Origin: Typhlomys cinereus
Taxonomy: Eukaryota > Chordata > Mammalia > Rodentia > Platacanthomyidae
Direction: 5' to 3'
Length of the DNA: 64,000 bases
NCBI GenBank assembly: GCA_023101885.1
Contig: JALPQD010000126.1
Coordinates: 1,170,904 to 1,234,903 of the forward strand
In this document: piece by piece, positions 46,911 through 59,081 of the stretch
How the letters are laid out: each line of letters begins with the position of its first letter
How positions within the stretch are numbered: the stretch's first letter is position 1
The notes under the pieces: model-generated
Database searches by the model: none
Told to the model about the DNA's origin: nothing
What the model saw: the letters and a program-made list of their open reading frames with translations, nothing else
Translations under genes and position numbers: made by a program

Positions 46911-48289
46911 TTCTATTTATCTTGTATGCATATTTTTATTGTTGTTTTTCCATGGCAATTTTCTATTTTGGTCATGTCTGTTTGGGGTGAGGTATGCCTC
47001 TTGTACTTGGATGGGACTCTCTTTCTTTGGATGTGCAAAGTTTTACTTTTTGCTAATTTGAGAAATTTTCTTAGGTGTGGTATTTTGGATTTTTTGTTCT
47101 GGTATTCCGTGAATGTGCTTGTTTGACTTCCACAAGGTATCCCATAACTCTTGAATATTCCTCTCAAATATCTTTTTGACTTTAACAATCTTTGACTGAA
47201 CTGGTTTGTTCTTTCTTTTTGTTTTCAAGATCCGATATTGTATTTTGGGTTTCATTAGTTCTGCTTATAAAACTGTCTGTTGTGTTCTGGTTTTAAGATA
47301 GTTCGTCTTTTAGTTGGAATTTAATCTCTGCTTGTTTCAATTGCTCTATGCCTATTTTTGTTTCTTCCACTGCTTTTTTTAACTCATCTAAATGCCTGTT
47401 GTGTTCCTGTTCAATTTGGTTGATGCAGTTATTTAAATCCTCCTGGACTTCCTCTTTCATTGTTTTGATCATAAGTAAAGATCAGGCTTTGAAAATCACT
47501 ATCCTGGATATGGCTTTCTTGGCTATTTTCTTTGAGTTTGTTCTGGCTGTATTCCATCATTGTGGGTTCGTTGCTTTTTGTAGATGTGTTGCCTTGGTTT
47601 TTGTTTCTCATGGATTTGTGCTGTGACCTTGGCATTTTTGTTTTAATCTCTCATGTTATACTTGATGTGTGTTTTTGGCTGACATGAATTGGACTGTATT
47701 ACTACTACACTTGAGCAGTTATTGATAGTGTTTGCCTTGGAGTGGGATGTGTCTGTTTGATGTTGCTTGGTGTTGTTTCCTAGATGAAGTTGTTAGAATG
47801 TTAGTATATCAATTAAGGTGGGTTTAGTAGATAGGGAGTGGAGATTTGTGTGGTAGTACACTTTTTATATTTTCTTCCTTGACAATGTGTGAGAGTGAAT
47901 GGTATAGTTCCTGAACTTGTATGTGTTTTTGGATAAGCTATATGATAATCTTAAGCTATTGTTACTAACAATTGAGAGCAATAGGAAGGTAAAAAGTGTT
48001 TACTTAGTGCTGGAATCAAAGATTCTCTCCATTTGATGGGATGACTTTAGAAGTCCTCAGATGTATGTTGTTGATCCCCTAGTCCTTTGCTTGGGTTTTC
48101 TCAGGACCCTGTTGAATTCTTGAAAAACATAAAGGACTTTAATGAGTCCGGGGGTTGGGGAAAGAAGGAGAGAGAAAGAAAGCAGGGAGAGGAGAAGTAA
48201 GAACACCATTGAAGGGTGGGTAGAGGTCTTGGTGGAGGCAGCTGGGCGTGTGGCTCCTAGGACCTTACCATGAAGAGGACGGTGCCTGC

Positions 48290-48600
48290 TGGGACCCATA
48301 GCAAAAAGAGCCAACTGGCTAATTGTACCTGCAGATGACCTGGGATCTGGGACATTGCCTTTCAGCTTCTGTGACCTTACCACTACGAGATGGCACTCTG
48401 CTGGTGCCTGGAGCAGAAAGAGCCAATTGGCTAGTGGGATCTGCAGATGAGCTAGGGTCTGGGGTGTGGTCTAGGGGCCTTCTGGACCTTCAACTGAGGA
48501 GCAGGGAGCCCACTGGGGCTGGGAACTGGAAAGTCCAACTGGATAATGGGACCCACAGATCACCTGGGGCCTGGGACCTGGCCTATCATCACATTCATTG
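48290..48600 (-). repeat. L1 H 5'UTR monomers, 112-bp period
   Basis: The anchor cagatgacc/cagatgagc/cagatcacc occurs at 48332, 48444 and 48556, exactly 112 apart, each followed by tgggatctgg-type text. Related to the longer unit of the L1 A array but without the 78-bp unit. Probable internal promoter of an L1 subfamily. Confidence 0.75.
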
Positions 48601-48605
48601 ATGAA

Positions 48606-50350
48606 AATGGTAACATAATATGAGGTTTATGGGCTGTGCCTAAAACTTACACTAGGCTTAATAACTTTTGTGACAGTAAGAGAATTCAGCTGCTCTGTTG
48701 CTATATAAATTCCTTGCATTTCAGATAACTGATTGCACATCACTGATAGAAGGGATGCCATCATGGCCATCTGCCTCCTTATGCATGTGTGCTCCTAACT
48801 ATCCCCAGAGTTTCCACCAAACACTGTTTCCAGTAGCAATGTAAAGCCTCCCAGAACAAAAGAAATTAGGCATTGTTTGGCAACACATTGTTTCATACAT
48901 CTCTGAGTTGCTAAGTCTTATTTCTTTGCCAATTTGAGAAGAAATTTTTGGGAAATACTGAATTCTATTGACAGTTTCATTTTTTTTTTCATTCATCATT
49001 GAAAAGTTTCCCTGCACCATTACTAAGGACTCTTTGTGGATTCTGTGACGTCAGTCATTTTAAAAATAGTCATTCTTGGGAGGTTATCAGTTATTTAAGA
49101 TGTTTTGACTCTGTACACAGCGCTAGTGTGTACATCATTTTCATTCCTTGTTCAAAATTGCTTGCACTTGAATTTTTTAATGTTTTAAAAATGAAAGATA
49201 ATTCTCATTTTGGATTTTTACTTATAACAATTCTTCCTTAGCATGTCTTACATTGATAAATCTTTATTTTTCTTGTTCAAGTTTTATTTATCCAATGACT
49301 GCAATTAATTCTTTAGTTGTCAAATTTTGAGGTGGATTATTCAATTTTAAATCTTCAGAAATTGTCCTTAAAGCTAAACTGATTCTTTGTATTTTGTATT
49401 TTCATATCTCATGCATTCTAACAACTTTATATAGCTTTAAGTATCACAAAATAAAATACCTAAATTCAGGGTGACACATTTGCTGATATGTCTGTGTATA
49501 GAATCAATTCTTGTTATGATAATGATGGAGGACAAGTACTTTGTGCACAAAAATCCCATTTAGAACTTCACATCCCTCTATCATGAGGATCATATGTCCC
49601 TTCATATTTCCATACTGTGATTTTTTTTTTACTTTTTGTGTATGTGTACTTTCATTTTACTGACAAATATTTGGAAATGGGACACCTTGGTGACACTGTT
49701 TGTGAATGTGTAAGATAGTCTAAAAACTACCTAAGTGTTTTGAAATATGTCTGTGAAAGTTTACATACTACTGACAAGTTTGAGTGGCACAGATATTCTT
49801 TGTCTTATCCAAGAGACTTACTTCCTGTGATTATAAAAAGTATGTAGCGGTTTCTCACTAACACTATAATTTTCATTGATAGAATCAAGTCATAAGTGTC
49901 TGGGACCCTTGCATCTTTAGTAAAAGCAGAAATGGTTGGTAAGTTTGCTACAAAACTTTACCTTGCTCTATGAATTTTTCTTGTATTGTTATGGTTTATT
50001 GCATGCAGGAATTTATGAATGAAATGCCATAAAAGTAATTGGAGTTCTAGATGATTTTATTTTACTTAGTGACACTATTTTGCTTTAGGGAAAGAGTTCA
50101 GGAATAGGTCATCACAGTATAATCACTGGTTGTATGTTTTAAAACTGGTTGTTAGGTTTTGTGAGTAGTTTGGAGTATCAAGTTCATCGTGGCAGTAAGA
50201 TCATAACATCTTATGCATATCAGAATCATGCCTGTGTTGTTTTTCAGCTTCCCTCTGAGAGGCAGGCCATAAAGCCAACTTGTCCTGGGTTCCCTATCCT
50301 GCTGAGATGGTTGAATATCTTAATGATCTACTTAGAAGCTGCAGTTACTG
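48606..50350. other. Low-copy DNA with two paired segments, no gene seen
   Basis: 48740-49160 pairs with 18400-18820, and 49790-50350 with 42200-42800. Both pairs are direct in orientation. No reading frame is convincing. The stretch between (49161-49789) shows nothing recognisable. Confidence 0.5.
48740..49160 (+). repeat. Unclassified low-copy segment, copy 2
   Basis: Landmarks in order: ctgcctccttatgcatgtgtg ... ccccagagtttcc (48771-48820), cagaacaaaagaaatt (48852), cattgaaaagtttccctgcac (48998), atagtcattcttgggaggtta (49066). Intervals agree with 18400-18820 to within a few bases. Confidence 0.5.
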
Positions 50351-50363
50351 AGTGTTTTATTTT

Positions 50364-50367
<4 letters not shown>

Positions 50368-50399
<32 letters not shown>

Positions 50400-50400
50400 A
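50368..50400. repeat. (TG)n microsatellite
   Basis: About 16 TG units just left of L1 I, followed by cattcacgtgtgtacatg. Could be the CA tract of a worn SINE, but no head is recognisable. Confidence 0.8.
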
Positions 50401-51537
50401 TTCACGTGTGTACATGTGGTGTGTCTCCCATATTCTCCTTTGAATCTGCGAAAGGCTTATGGGAAAAACACTGCAAGCATACTTCTCATCAGAGAGTCAC
50501 TTTTTTCAGATATATTTTATTTTATTTCCACTCATGCAAACGTAACAGGTACAGCGGTCCCGTCCCTCTCTCCAACTTCCCAACGCTCTGATATCCTCTC
50601 CCCTCCCCCTTCTCTCTCCATCCCCCAGTGCCTCCCCTTCCCATCCCCAGAGCATCCTTTAATGTGCATGCCAAACTCTCCTTTACATCCTCCTCTCCGA
50701 TGAGGTTCAAGGACCCAGTGGCATTTCCCAGAACCCTTTCTTGTGTTCCTCTTAAGCATAGGAACACTACTGTGGCTGTCAATCCCTTGCCTCCAAGGAT
50801 CCTAGTGCCTTTAGCAAATGCTAGACATTGTGGTGTCAATAGTGTGTTGGACATTGAGCAGGGCATGCAAAGTCCAATTATGATTGCTTCGGCCCTAACT
50901 TGTGTGGAGTATCTTGCATATCATTGCTCCTTCCATCCTTGTATTCTTACAATCTTACCGCCCCCTCTTATGCAAATTTCCCTGAGCTTTAGGATGGGGA
51001 AAGATTAGGCTGCCCTAGTTCCAGGTGGTTGATATAGAGTCTCTGAAATTCTGGATTACAGATTGTTAATTTTTTTTTCCAGTTTTGCTGCTTCTGCAAT
51101 GCCCTTCACTCCATCCTGATGGGTATTGGATGTCACCCCCTGGCCAGAGATAAAACGTTGTTAAACTAGAGCCTTGTTATAAGAGTATATTCAAAGGTAG
51201 ATGTAATAAAAGTAGGAAACCGCAGTGAGGGAGGGGTCAATAATCCATTTGAAAAATGGTTGCTTTATATCTACCAGACTATACGCATTCCCCTTCTTGT
51301 GAGATCATACCCCATTAGTTGTAAATAATCAGGAAGGAAAGTCTGTGAACTTAACCAGATGTCTCATTACTTACTTGCAGTCCTTGATGGTGGCCTATTT
51401 TCTCTGCTGTGACATGGTCCCCTCTCACCTCGTTTCTGGTGTGGCCCTCCTACCCCATTCTTCCTGTTCATAATCCTTGCAATTACTGTAGGTAGTGCAG
51501 AGATTTCTCCTTGATTGCCTTTAAGCGAGATTGGCAC

Positions 51538-54500
51538 TAGGAGCCACCTATTAGGAAGTACATATGGTGCTTAATTTTCTGGGGCTGGGAAACATAACTC
51601 AATACAATTGTTTCTAATTCCGTTCATTTCCTGGCAACTTCCATTAATTCATCATTTTTGATGACTGAGTAGTACTCCATTGTATAGATGTACCACATTT
51701 TCTTTATCCACTCATCACTGTTGGACATTTGGGTTGATTCCATGACTTTGCTATTTTAAATAGTGCCGCTATGAACATGGTCGCACTTGTGTTATCGAGG
51801 TGAACCTCTGCTGCATGGGGGGTTATTCCCAGAAGTGGAATCGCAGGGTCATATGGCAATTCAATCTTTAATTTCTTTAAGAATCTCCAGATGGATCGCC
51901 AGAGTAGCTGTATGAGCCTGCATTCCCACCAGCAATGTAGGAGAGTTCCCCTCTCTCCACATCCTCTCCAGGATTTGGTGTTGTTGGTATTGTGGATTTT
52001 TGCCATCCTGACTGGGGTGAGATGATATCGCAGGGAAGTTTTGATTTGCATTTCCCTGATGGCTAAGGAAGTGGAGCATTTTTTCAGATTTTTGTTAGAT
52101 ATTTTAATTTCATCCCTAGTAAAGTTTATTTTAAGTTCCAGGGCCCATTTTTTAATTAGGGCCATTAGTTTCCTTGGTGTTTAGTTTTCTAAGTTCTTTG
52201 TGCACTCTGGATAATAGAGCTCTATCAGATATGTGGTTAGTGAAGATTTTCTCCCATTCTGTGGGTTGCCTAGAGCTCTTCTTACAATCTCTTTATCTGA
52301 ACAGAAGTTCTTTAATTTCACAAGGTCCCAACTGTTGAGAGTTGGTAGCAGTGACTGTGCCATTGGATGTCTGTTTAGGAATGTTGGCCTAGCCCAATTA
52401 TCTCAAGGGAATTCCCTACCCTTTCAACTATGGTTTTTATAGTCTCTGACCTTAAATCAAGATCCTTCCTTGATCCATTTGGAATTAAGTCTTGTACAAG
52501 CTGACAAGTACAGGTCCAGTTTAATCTTCTACATGTGGAGATCCAGTTTTGCCAGCACCATTTGTTGAAGATACTGTTCTTTTACCATTGGATTTTTTGG
52601 GCCCCTTTGTCAAAGACCAAATGGCTGTAATTTTGTGGGCTTATATCTGGGTCTTCAATCCTTATCCATTGATCTGTGTGTATTTTAGAGCCAGTACCAG
52701 TATAGACTAAGGTTTGGTATGGTGATACCTCCAGCAGTGTTTTTGTTACTCAGGATTGTCTTTGCTATCCTGGGTCTTTTGTGCCTCCATATCAATTTTG
52801 AGATTGGTCAACTTCTTTAAATAATTGCTTGGGGATTTTAATTGGTATAGCATTAAATTTGTATATTGCCTTTGGTAGGATGGTCAGTTTTACGATGTTG
52901 ATTCTGCCAATCCCAGAACACAGGAGGTCTTTCCACCTTCTGGTGTCTTCTGCAATTTCTTTCTTTAGGGTTTTAAAGTTTTCATTGTAAAGGTCTTTTA
53001 CCTCCTTTGTTAGATTTATATCTTTTTAATATGTTTTTGAATCTTGTTTGCTAATACGTTGTTGAGAATCTTTGCATCTGTGTATATCAATGAGATTAGC
53101 CTATTGTTTTCTTTTTTAAGTGAATCTTTATTATGTTTTGGGATTAAAACGATATTAACTTCATAGAAGGAATTTGGTACTGTTCCTTCCTTTGCTATTT
53201 GATGGAACAGTTTAAGGAGTATTGGAGTTATTAGCTCCTTAAATGTCTGGTAGTACTCTGTGCTGAATCCATCTGGTATAGGACATTATTTGGTGGGAAG
53301 TTTCGAGAATACTTCCTCAATTTCCTTATATGTTATAGGACTATTTAAATAATTCACATCTTCCTGATTCAATTTAGGTAAGTTATGTTTACTCAGGAAT
53401 TCATCCATTTCTTTTGTGTTGTCAAATTTCACAGAGTATAAGTTTTTGAAATATGATGTTATAATTCTCTGGATTTCTTGGGTATCAGTAGTCATAACTG
53501 CATGTTCATTTCTAATTTTATTAATTTAAGTTTTCTCTCTCTTGCTTTTGGTTAATTTAGCTAGGGGTGTATCAATTTTATTGATTTTTTCAAAGAACCA
53601 GCTTTTTGACTGGTTGATTTTCTCTATCATTTTGTTAATCTTAATTTCAGATATTTCTCCCCTTATTTTGCTAATCTCCTCTTTTCTACTACTTTTGTGA
53701 TCAGATTGCTCTAGTGTCTCTAAAGCTTTAAGCTGCCTTGTTAAGTTATTTATTTCTGATGTTTCTATTTTTCTGATGTAAGCATTAAGAGCTATGAACT
53801 TACCTCTTAGGATAGCTTTCATTGTGTCCCAGAGATTTTTGTAAGCTGTATTTTCAATATCGTTCACTTTCAGGAAATCTTGAATTTCCTTTTTAATTTC
53901 TTCCTGAATCCAGTTCTCATTCAGCATCATCGTGTTAAATTTTCAGGATTTAGTGTATTTTCTGTCGTTTGTTTTGTTGTGGATGTCCAGCGTTAGGCTG
54001 TGGTGGTCTGATGGGGCACAGGTTAGAATTTCACCTTTCCCGTATATGTGTAGATTCGTTTTGTGGCCCAATATGTGTTCTATTTTGGAGAAAGTTCTGT
54101 GTGCTGCTGAAAAAACTGTGTATTCTTTGGTGTGTGGATGAAAAGTTCGATAGAGATCTGTAAGGTCCATTTGTTTAAGGGTTTAAGTTCTAAAGTGTCT
54201 TTGTTAAGCTTTTGACCTGTTGATCTATCCCATGTTGAGTGGCCGGTGTTGAAATCCCCAAGAATTATCGTTTTGGGGTTGATTTCTTGCTTTAGATGCT
54301 GTAGGGTTTGCTTAATGAATGTGGGGGGGCTGTATTGGGTGCATATATGTTCAGTATTGTTCAGTCTTCCTGGTGAATTGTACCTGTGACTAAAAGGTAG
54401 TATCCATCTGTGTCTCTTATGACTTTTTTTGGTTTGAAGTCCACTTTTTCTGATAGCATAATGGCTACCTCTGCCTGTTTCCTGGTTACATTAGTTTGCA

Positions 54501-54686
54501 AAATTTTGGACTAGCCTTTCATTTTTAGGATGTGCCTATCTTTTGTGGTGATATGGTTTCCTGAAGGCAGCAAATTGATGGGTTGTGGTTTTTAATCCAA
54601 GTTCATAATCTCTGTGTCTTGATCAGTGAGTTAATACCATTGACATTTAATGTTATAATGGAGAAATTATTTTTAATTCTGGACAT
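51538..54686 (-). pseudogene. L1 I ORF2, deleted for the RT catalytic core
   Basis: ATG at 54686 (MSRIKNNFSIITLNVNGIN) starts the endonuclease. Frames at 53943-54170 and 53526-53930 ([20 protein letters not shown]) and 53286-53495 lead into the RT. Near 53018 about 0.65 kb is missing compared with L1 C, including the FADD catalytic box. The C-terminal domain continues to a stop at 51540-51538, with 51704-52165 open ([20 protein letters not shown]). Enzymatically dead. Confidence 0.85.
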
Positions 54687-54699
54687 TTTTGTGTTTAGT

Positions 54700-55787
54700 G
54701 GATTTTGTAAGCTTATTGTTTGACATTTATGTTTTGGTGGTATAATATTTCCCTTCTCTCCTCCTGGATATGCTTGTTTTTTTCTTCCAGTTTGAGTATC
54801 ATTTCTAGCTTTCTTTGAAGGCCTGGTGTGGTAGACATGTATTCCTTCAAGTTGTCTTCGTGCTGGAAAATTTTTCTTTCTCCCTCGATCATGACAGATA
54901 CTTTTGTGGACAATATCAGCCTGGGTTGACATTTTTGCTAATTTAATACTTGAAGTCTCTCCAGCTCGTCTTGCTTTTACTATTTCCATTGAGCAGTCAT
55001 TTGTTATTTTAATAGGTTTACCTTTAAAAGTGACTTGCTTTTTTTCTCTTGAAGCTCTCAGCACCTTTTCTTTGTCTTGAATGTGAAGTGTTTTGACTAT
55101 TATTTGTTGTGGCGATTTTCTATTTTCGCCATATCTGGAGTACGAAATGCCTCTTGTATATGGATGGGCCTCTCATTCTTTAGTTGAGTGAAGTTTTCAT
55201 TTATGATAGTTTGAAAATTTCCTCATGTGTGGTATTTTGGGATTCTTGCTCTGGTATTCCATGAATGTGCATGTTAGGTTTCTTCAGGATGTCCCATATC
55301 TCTTGAATGTTCCTCTCAAGTATCTTTTTGGCTTTAGCAATCTCTTCCATTGAGCTGGTTAACTCTCCCACTTTGTCTTCAAGATCTGAAATTCTATTTT
55401 CTGCTTCGTTAATTCTGCTGATAAGACTCTGTGTTGAGTTTTGGGTTGAAGATAACTTGTCTTTCAGTTCAATTTTAAACTCTGCCTGAGACTTTTTTAA
55501 TTGCTCTATGCTTATTTTTCTTTCTTGAACTGTTTTTCTCAACTCCTCCAAGTGCCTGTTGTGTTCCTGTTCAAAGTGGTTGATGCGGTTGTTTAACTCC
55601 TCTGAGATTTCCTCTTTCATAGTATTAATCATGGTAATGATCATGTTATAAAAATCCTTGTCTTGGGTCTAGCTTTTCTTGTGAATTTGTTCTGTTTGGA
55701 ATCCATCATTATGGGGTTAATTCTTTCGGTGGGAGATTGGTCTTCTTGGGTTTTGTTTCTCATGGATCTGCGCTTTGACTTGGGCAT
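54700..55787 (-). pseudogene. L1 I ORF1
   Basis: ATG at 55787 begins MPKSKRRSMRN. A coiled-coil stretch (55201-55644, with EELNNRINHFEQEHNRHLEE) leads to HGIPEQESQNTTHEE. A frameshift near 55205 precedes the C-terminal domain (54713-55064: KGKPIKITND, STKVSVMIEGERKIF). About 360 codons in total, the normal length, but not in a single frame. Confidence 0.82.
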
Positions 55788-56770
55788 TGTTGTTTTGTTT
55801 CTTAGGACCTTTCAGTTTCTGTGTGTTTTTCACTGAACTAATTTAGTTGGTATTATTGCACTTAGGCAGTTATTACTAGTGCTTGCCTTGGATTGGGTAT
55901 GTTTGTCTTTTGTTATTGTTATTTCCTAGATAAGGCTATTAGGCATTTAGTACATCAGTTAAGTCAGGTTAAGTAGACAGGGGGTGAATATTAGTATGGT
56001 ATTGCACTTTTATGTTTTAGTATCTTGGTGTTATGTGAGGGTGAGTGGTGTACTCCCTGGAGTTGTATATGTTTTTTGGTGGTTGTATGGAAAAGTTGAT
56101 CTACAGCGATTAATACTAGAAAGGAACAGTAATGTGAAAAACAGGTTTACTTATCTTTGGGCTGGATGTGAAGAATCTTTCCCATGTGATAGGATGATTT
56201 TAGAGGGCTTCAGATGTATGGCCTTTATCCCTTAGAGTTTTGCTTGAGTTTCCTTTGGACTCTATTGAATTCTGAGTAGCAGTGTGTCTTCCGTGGACCA
56301 CGTGCTTGGGTCCCCGGTGGGCCAGAGAGGCAGAGGGGCTGATGTTGATGGCAGAATTCTTCACCTGGGACATGGGACTTGGCTTAGTGGCCCACCCAAG
56401 CTCCAGGGATGGAGGAATGTGAGCAAGTCCTGTCCCGTCAGGCGGACAGGTGGGCGAGAGAAAGCAAGGGGCTGGGGCCCAGGGCATGGCGCAGGCAATA
56501 TTGGAGGCAGCCTGGATGCCGCTAGGGACACGGGGCCACCTGGGGGCCTGGGCGAACTCACCTGGGATGGAGGACTTTGAGCAGTGGTGGGGCGGAAAGT
56601 CACGCGGGAGGAAGCAAGGGGCTGGGGCCTGGGGCGTGGCCCAGGCAACATAAGAGGCAGCCTGGGTGCCGCTGGTACCCGGGGCCACCTGGGAGGTTGG
56701 GCGAACTCACCTGGGATTGAGGACTGGAAGCAGTGGTGGGGTGGAGAGGTGGGAGGGAGGAAGCAAGCCG
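55788..56770 (-). promoter_or_regulatory. L1 I 5'UTR with about 150-bp GC-rich promoter monomers
   Basis: 56440-56765 repeats at a 150-bp period: aagcaaggggctgggg at 56462 and 56612, and aagcaagcc at 56761. Each unit contains cggggccacctggg and gcgaactcacctggga. CpGs are frequent compared with the flanks. 55788-56280 is single-copy 5'UTR. The text differs from the monomers of L1 A, C and H. Long open frames through the array follow from its lack of stops and are not genes. Confidence 0.75.
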
Positions 56771-57474
56771 AGTCATCATTTTTTTGTTGTTCTTTTGTTA
56801 GTATGTTTGAATTGTAGAAACCAACAAGCCTCGTTCTGTCCTCTTCATAGATGATATGCATCTGCATATTCATGCCCTATTACTGTAAGTCTTACTTGGC
56901 CTTCCCTTGAGGATTAGTTGCATATTTTTGTGAATGGTAACATAGTTTCATGCAATTCTGGCTTGCTTGCCTTTGATATCCTGTCACACGATATCATTCA
57001 AATATTGTAGCTTTCTTGTTTTTTACTTTCGTTGTTTTACTCAGCGTTGTGATTGAACCAAAATAGCTGCTTTGCCAGTATTTGCAATAATTATGCATGT
57101 ATGATTAATGCATTTGGAAAAGGTTTTAACGTTTTTATCTTTTCAACTAGTAATGTATGTATTGCTCATATAACTACAGATAATTAATCTTTTGAAGAAA
57201 CCACAATGATCAATTTTTTAGTTATCATTTGCTTATTGTAGTATAGTCCTGTGTGTATACTGATATCTTAACAAAATTAATTTCAACTTTCACTTAGGTA
57301 TTGCAGAATGGTAACTATTGATTTTTAGATTAATATTAGTCCTTTTTCTAAGAATATTTCCAAGCATGTGAATTAATACAGTATAAATGTATATTTTCCC
57401 TTCATTTTTTATTTTGTTTTTACCTGACTTGTATTAGAAGTTGAACTTTTTGATCTTAATAATTTGCCAGAGCT
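56771..57474. other. AT-rich low-copy DNA, no gene seen
   Basis: agttatcatttgctt at 57222 recurs at 43060, possibly continuing the 42.2/49.8 kb pairing beyond L1 I; otherwise nothing recognisable. Confidence 0.4.
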
Positions 57475-57575
57475 ACCTTGATGGATTTCACTTTATAGAC
57501 CTGGCAGTCCATGATCTTACACTCCTCTTGTCCTAACCTTCTGAATTGAATGTGTCACTAGACTCTCTGTCTCCA

Positions 57576-57606
<31 letters not shown>

Positions 57607-57790
57607 GTCTTTCTCTGTCTCTCTCTGTATACAGGCCGTAAGTCAGCTATTTTTGTCTGCCTAGTGCATGGATTACAAGCTTGCATCACCATGCCTAGCA
57701 ATTGACACATAGTTGGATTGAATTTGGGTCCTCACATGTATATGGCAAGCTCTATACAGAACTAGCTATCTCTGTAGCCTGCATATGTAT
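57475..57790 (-). mobile_element. B4 SINE, old, with internal (TCTG)n
   Basis: Antisense B1-derived part (tagacctggcagtccatgatc, then ctgcctagtgcatggattacaagcttgcatcacc) followed by the tRNA-derived part (gaatttgggtcctcacatg ... gctatctctgtagcc). An expanded (TCTG/TC)n tract fills 57563-57630. B1 plus tRNA head is the B4 arrangement. Confidence 0.75.
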
Positions 57791-58642
57791 GTCAAAAAGG
57801 AAAATTCTTGAGACTTCAAATCCCAGATGAGGTATTCTCATCAATTTAGTCTGGAATGAGTATGTTTGTACAGGTAGGGATGACATAAAGGTAGGGACAT
57901 ACATACCCTAGATAGATCCAGAAGTGATCAGAGAGGAGGAAGCAACCAATCTTCTACAGTTAATCTACAGTTATCTGAATCACATGACAACTACAGAAAT
58001 CACCTTTGAGGTGAATTCTATCGGTGAGCCAATCTGAATTTTCTTTTCTTTTCATATTTTATATGTGTGGAAGCTTCAGGTGAAAGACAAAGTACAATTA
58101 GTTCTATGGATGAAATTGGAAGATTTGGATATTATTTTTTCTTCCTTGGTGAATACTTCTGGGCATTTAGTGATGTAGATATATCTGTATAGGAGTTAAT
58201 TAAGAGATGAGAGACAATTCATCGGACCAAAACCAGAGATTGATTTCTAGCGAACTGGGTCTCATGTTTTATCATGAGTATTCTGTTGCTGGTTCTGTTT
58301 TGCTTTGATAGCATAGGCACTTTGTAATGTTAATTGAGTCCTTCGGGTATTTTTCAGTATCCCTTTTCCAAGGTGGACAGTGAGTGCAGAATAGTATTTC
58401 TTAGGCTGTTACAGCTGTTGGAACCTCTGGACAGTTCCTTAGCCTGTTGAACATCTACTTTATTGTAAGTTTCTTTATAGGGAAAAAGAGCACCAAGCTC
58501 TGTTTGCTTCTCCCAAGAATCATAACCACTAAAATTTATCCTTTAGTGTATGAGTTAAATTTAAATATATATACCTCCTGAGTTTTTCTTTCTTATTTTG
58601 TTATAGCCCATGCATTGTGCTAAAGTGTATTGTCTTTTGTTG
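57791..58642. other. Low-copy DNA, no gene seen
   Basis: No repeat family or reading frame is recognised. Confidence 0.4.
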
Positions 58643-58655
58643 CTAGGAAATACTT
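58643..58655. repeat. Left target-site duplication of the Nepro retrocopy
   Basis: ctaggaaatactt, identical to 60794-60806. The T run at 58656-58665 (the retrocopy's poly(A) tail on the minus strand) follows it. Confidence 0.92.
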
Positions 58656-58791
58656 TTTTTTTTTTCAGAGGTGCTAAAGGTATTTACTGAGGTGAAATGC
58701 ACTGCTGTGCAAAGTTACACAAGAGCACCTTGACCCTGGGCCCAACCAGTTCTTCTAATTTCCACAGATCCACGTAAAACAGCAGAACACT

Positions 58792-59027
58792 GGGGCTGGA
58801 GAGCTGACTCAGGGGTTAAGCCTCTGCCTTGCAGGCGGAAGGTCCTGAGTTCGGATCCCAGATCCCATGTATAGACGCCAGAAGCGGGGGCAGCCTGCGT
58901 TTCTGGTCCTGGTAGGGCGGAGACTGTGAATCCCTGGGCGGAGGAAGTGGAGGTGTCCATGGTGGTTCTACACACAGGCACACGCACACACGCACAATTG
59001 AATAAACAAACAAACAAACAAAAAATC
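58792..59027 (+). mobile_element. Lineage SINE, copy 4, in the 3'UTR of the Nepro retrocopy
   Basis: Starts ggggctggagagctgactca. B box gagttcggatccc is at about 58848. Short CA-rich stretch, then aattgaataaacaaacaaac tail. Perfect 13-bp duplication cagcagaacactg at 58780-58792 and 59028-59040. It lies opposite in orientation to the retrocopy and is younger than it. Confidence 0.94.
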
Positions 59028-59081
59028 CAGCAGAACACTGAGTCAAGTTACTGACGGCTTGAAAGTCTCACATGTATACAT

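Larger units (their letters stand above)
46656..48605 (-). mobile_element. L1 element H, 5' part (ORF1 and 5'UTR)
   Basis: 46656-46793 is the ORF1 C-terminal region (atttgttattttaataggttt), interrupted by a 104-bp insertion (46807-46910). It continues through the ORF1 middle (46913-47255, HGIPEQKIQNTTPKK) and N-terminus (47429-47635, start MPRSQHKSMRNKNQ at 47635) and a 5'UTR to 48605. Frames are broken. H is a full-span L1 with a large internal deletion. Confidence 0.82.
50505..56770 (-). mobile_element. L1 element I: nearly full-length minus-strand L1
   Basis: On the minus strand: 5'UTR (56770-55788, GC-rich monomers at the start), ORF1 (55787-about 54700), ORF2 (54686-51538), 3'UTR (51537-50540, purine tract at about 50575-50650) and A-rich tail. 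Total about 6.3 kb. It resembles L1 C and D in coding sequence and is one of the younger copies. A possible imperfect duplication gagtcac/gagtcatca lies at 50495 and 56769. An RT-core deletion and scattered stops inactivate it. Confidence 0.9.

Noticed and set aside
50522..51008. Opposing frames of 114 and 126 codons
   Set aside because: Both lie in the L1 3'UTR, which is non-coding in all copies; equivalent frames in other copies (for example 36138-36344, 26665-26859) are not conserved as protein.
56200..56873. Overlapping proline/glycine-rich frames of 98-170 codons on both strands
   Set aside because: They fall on the GC-rich 150-bp L1 promoter monomers, where stops are rare by composition; frames exist on both strands at once and repeat with the monomer.
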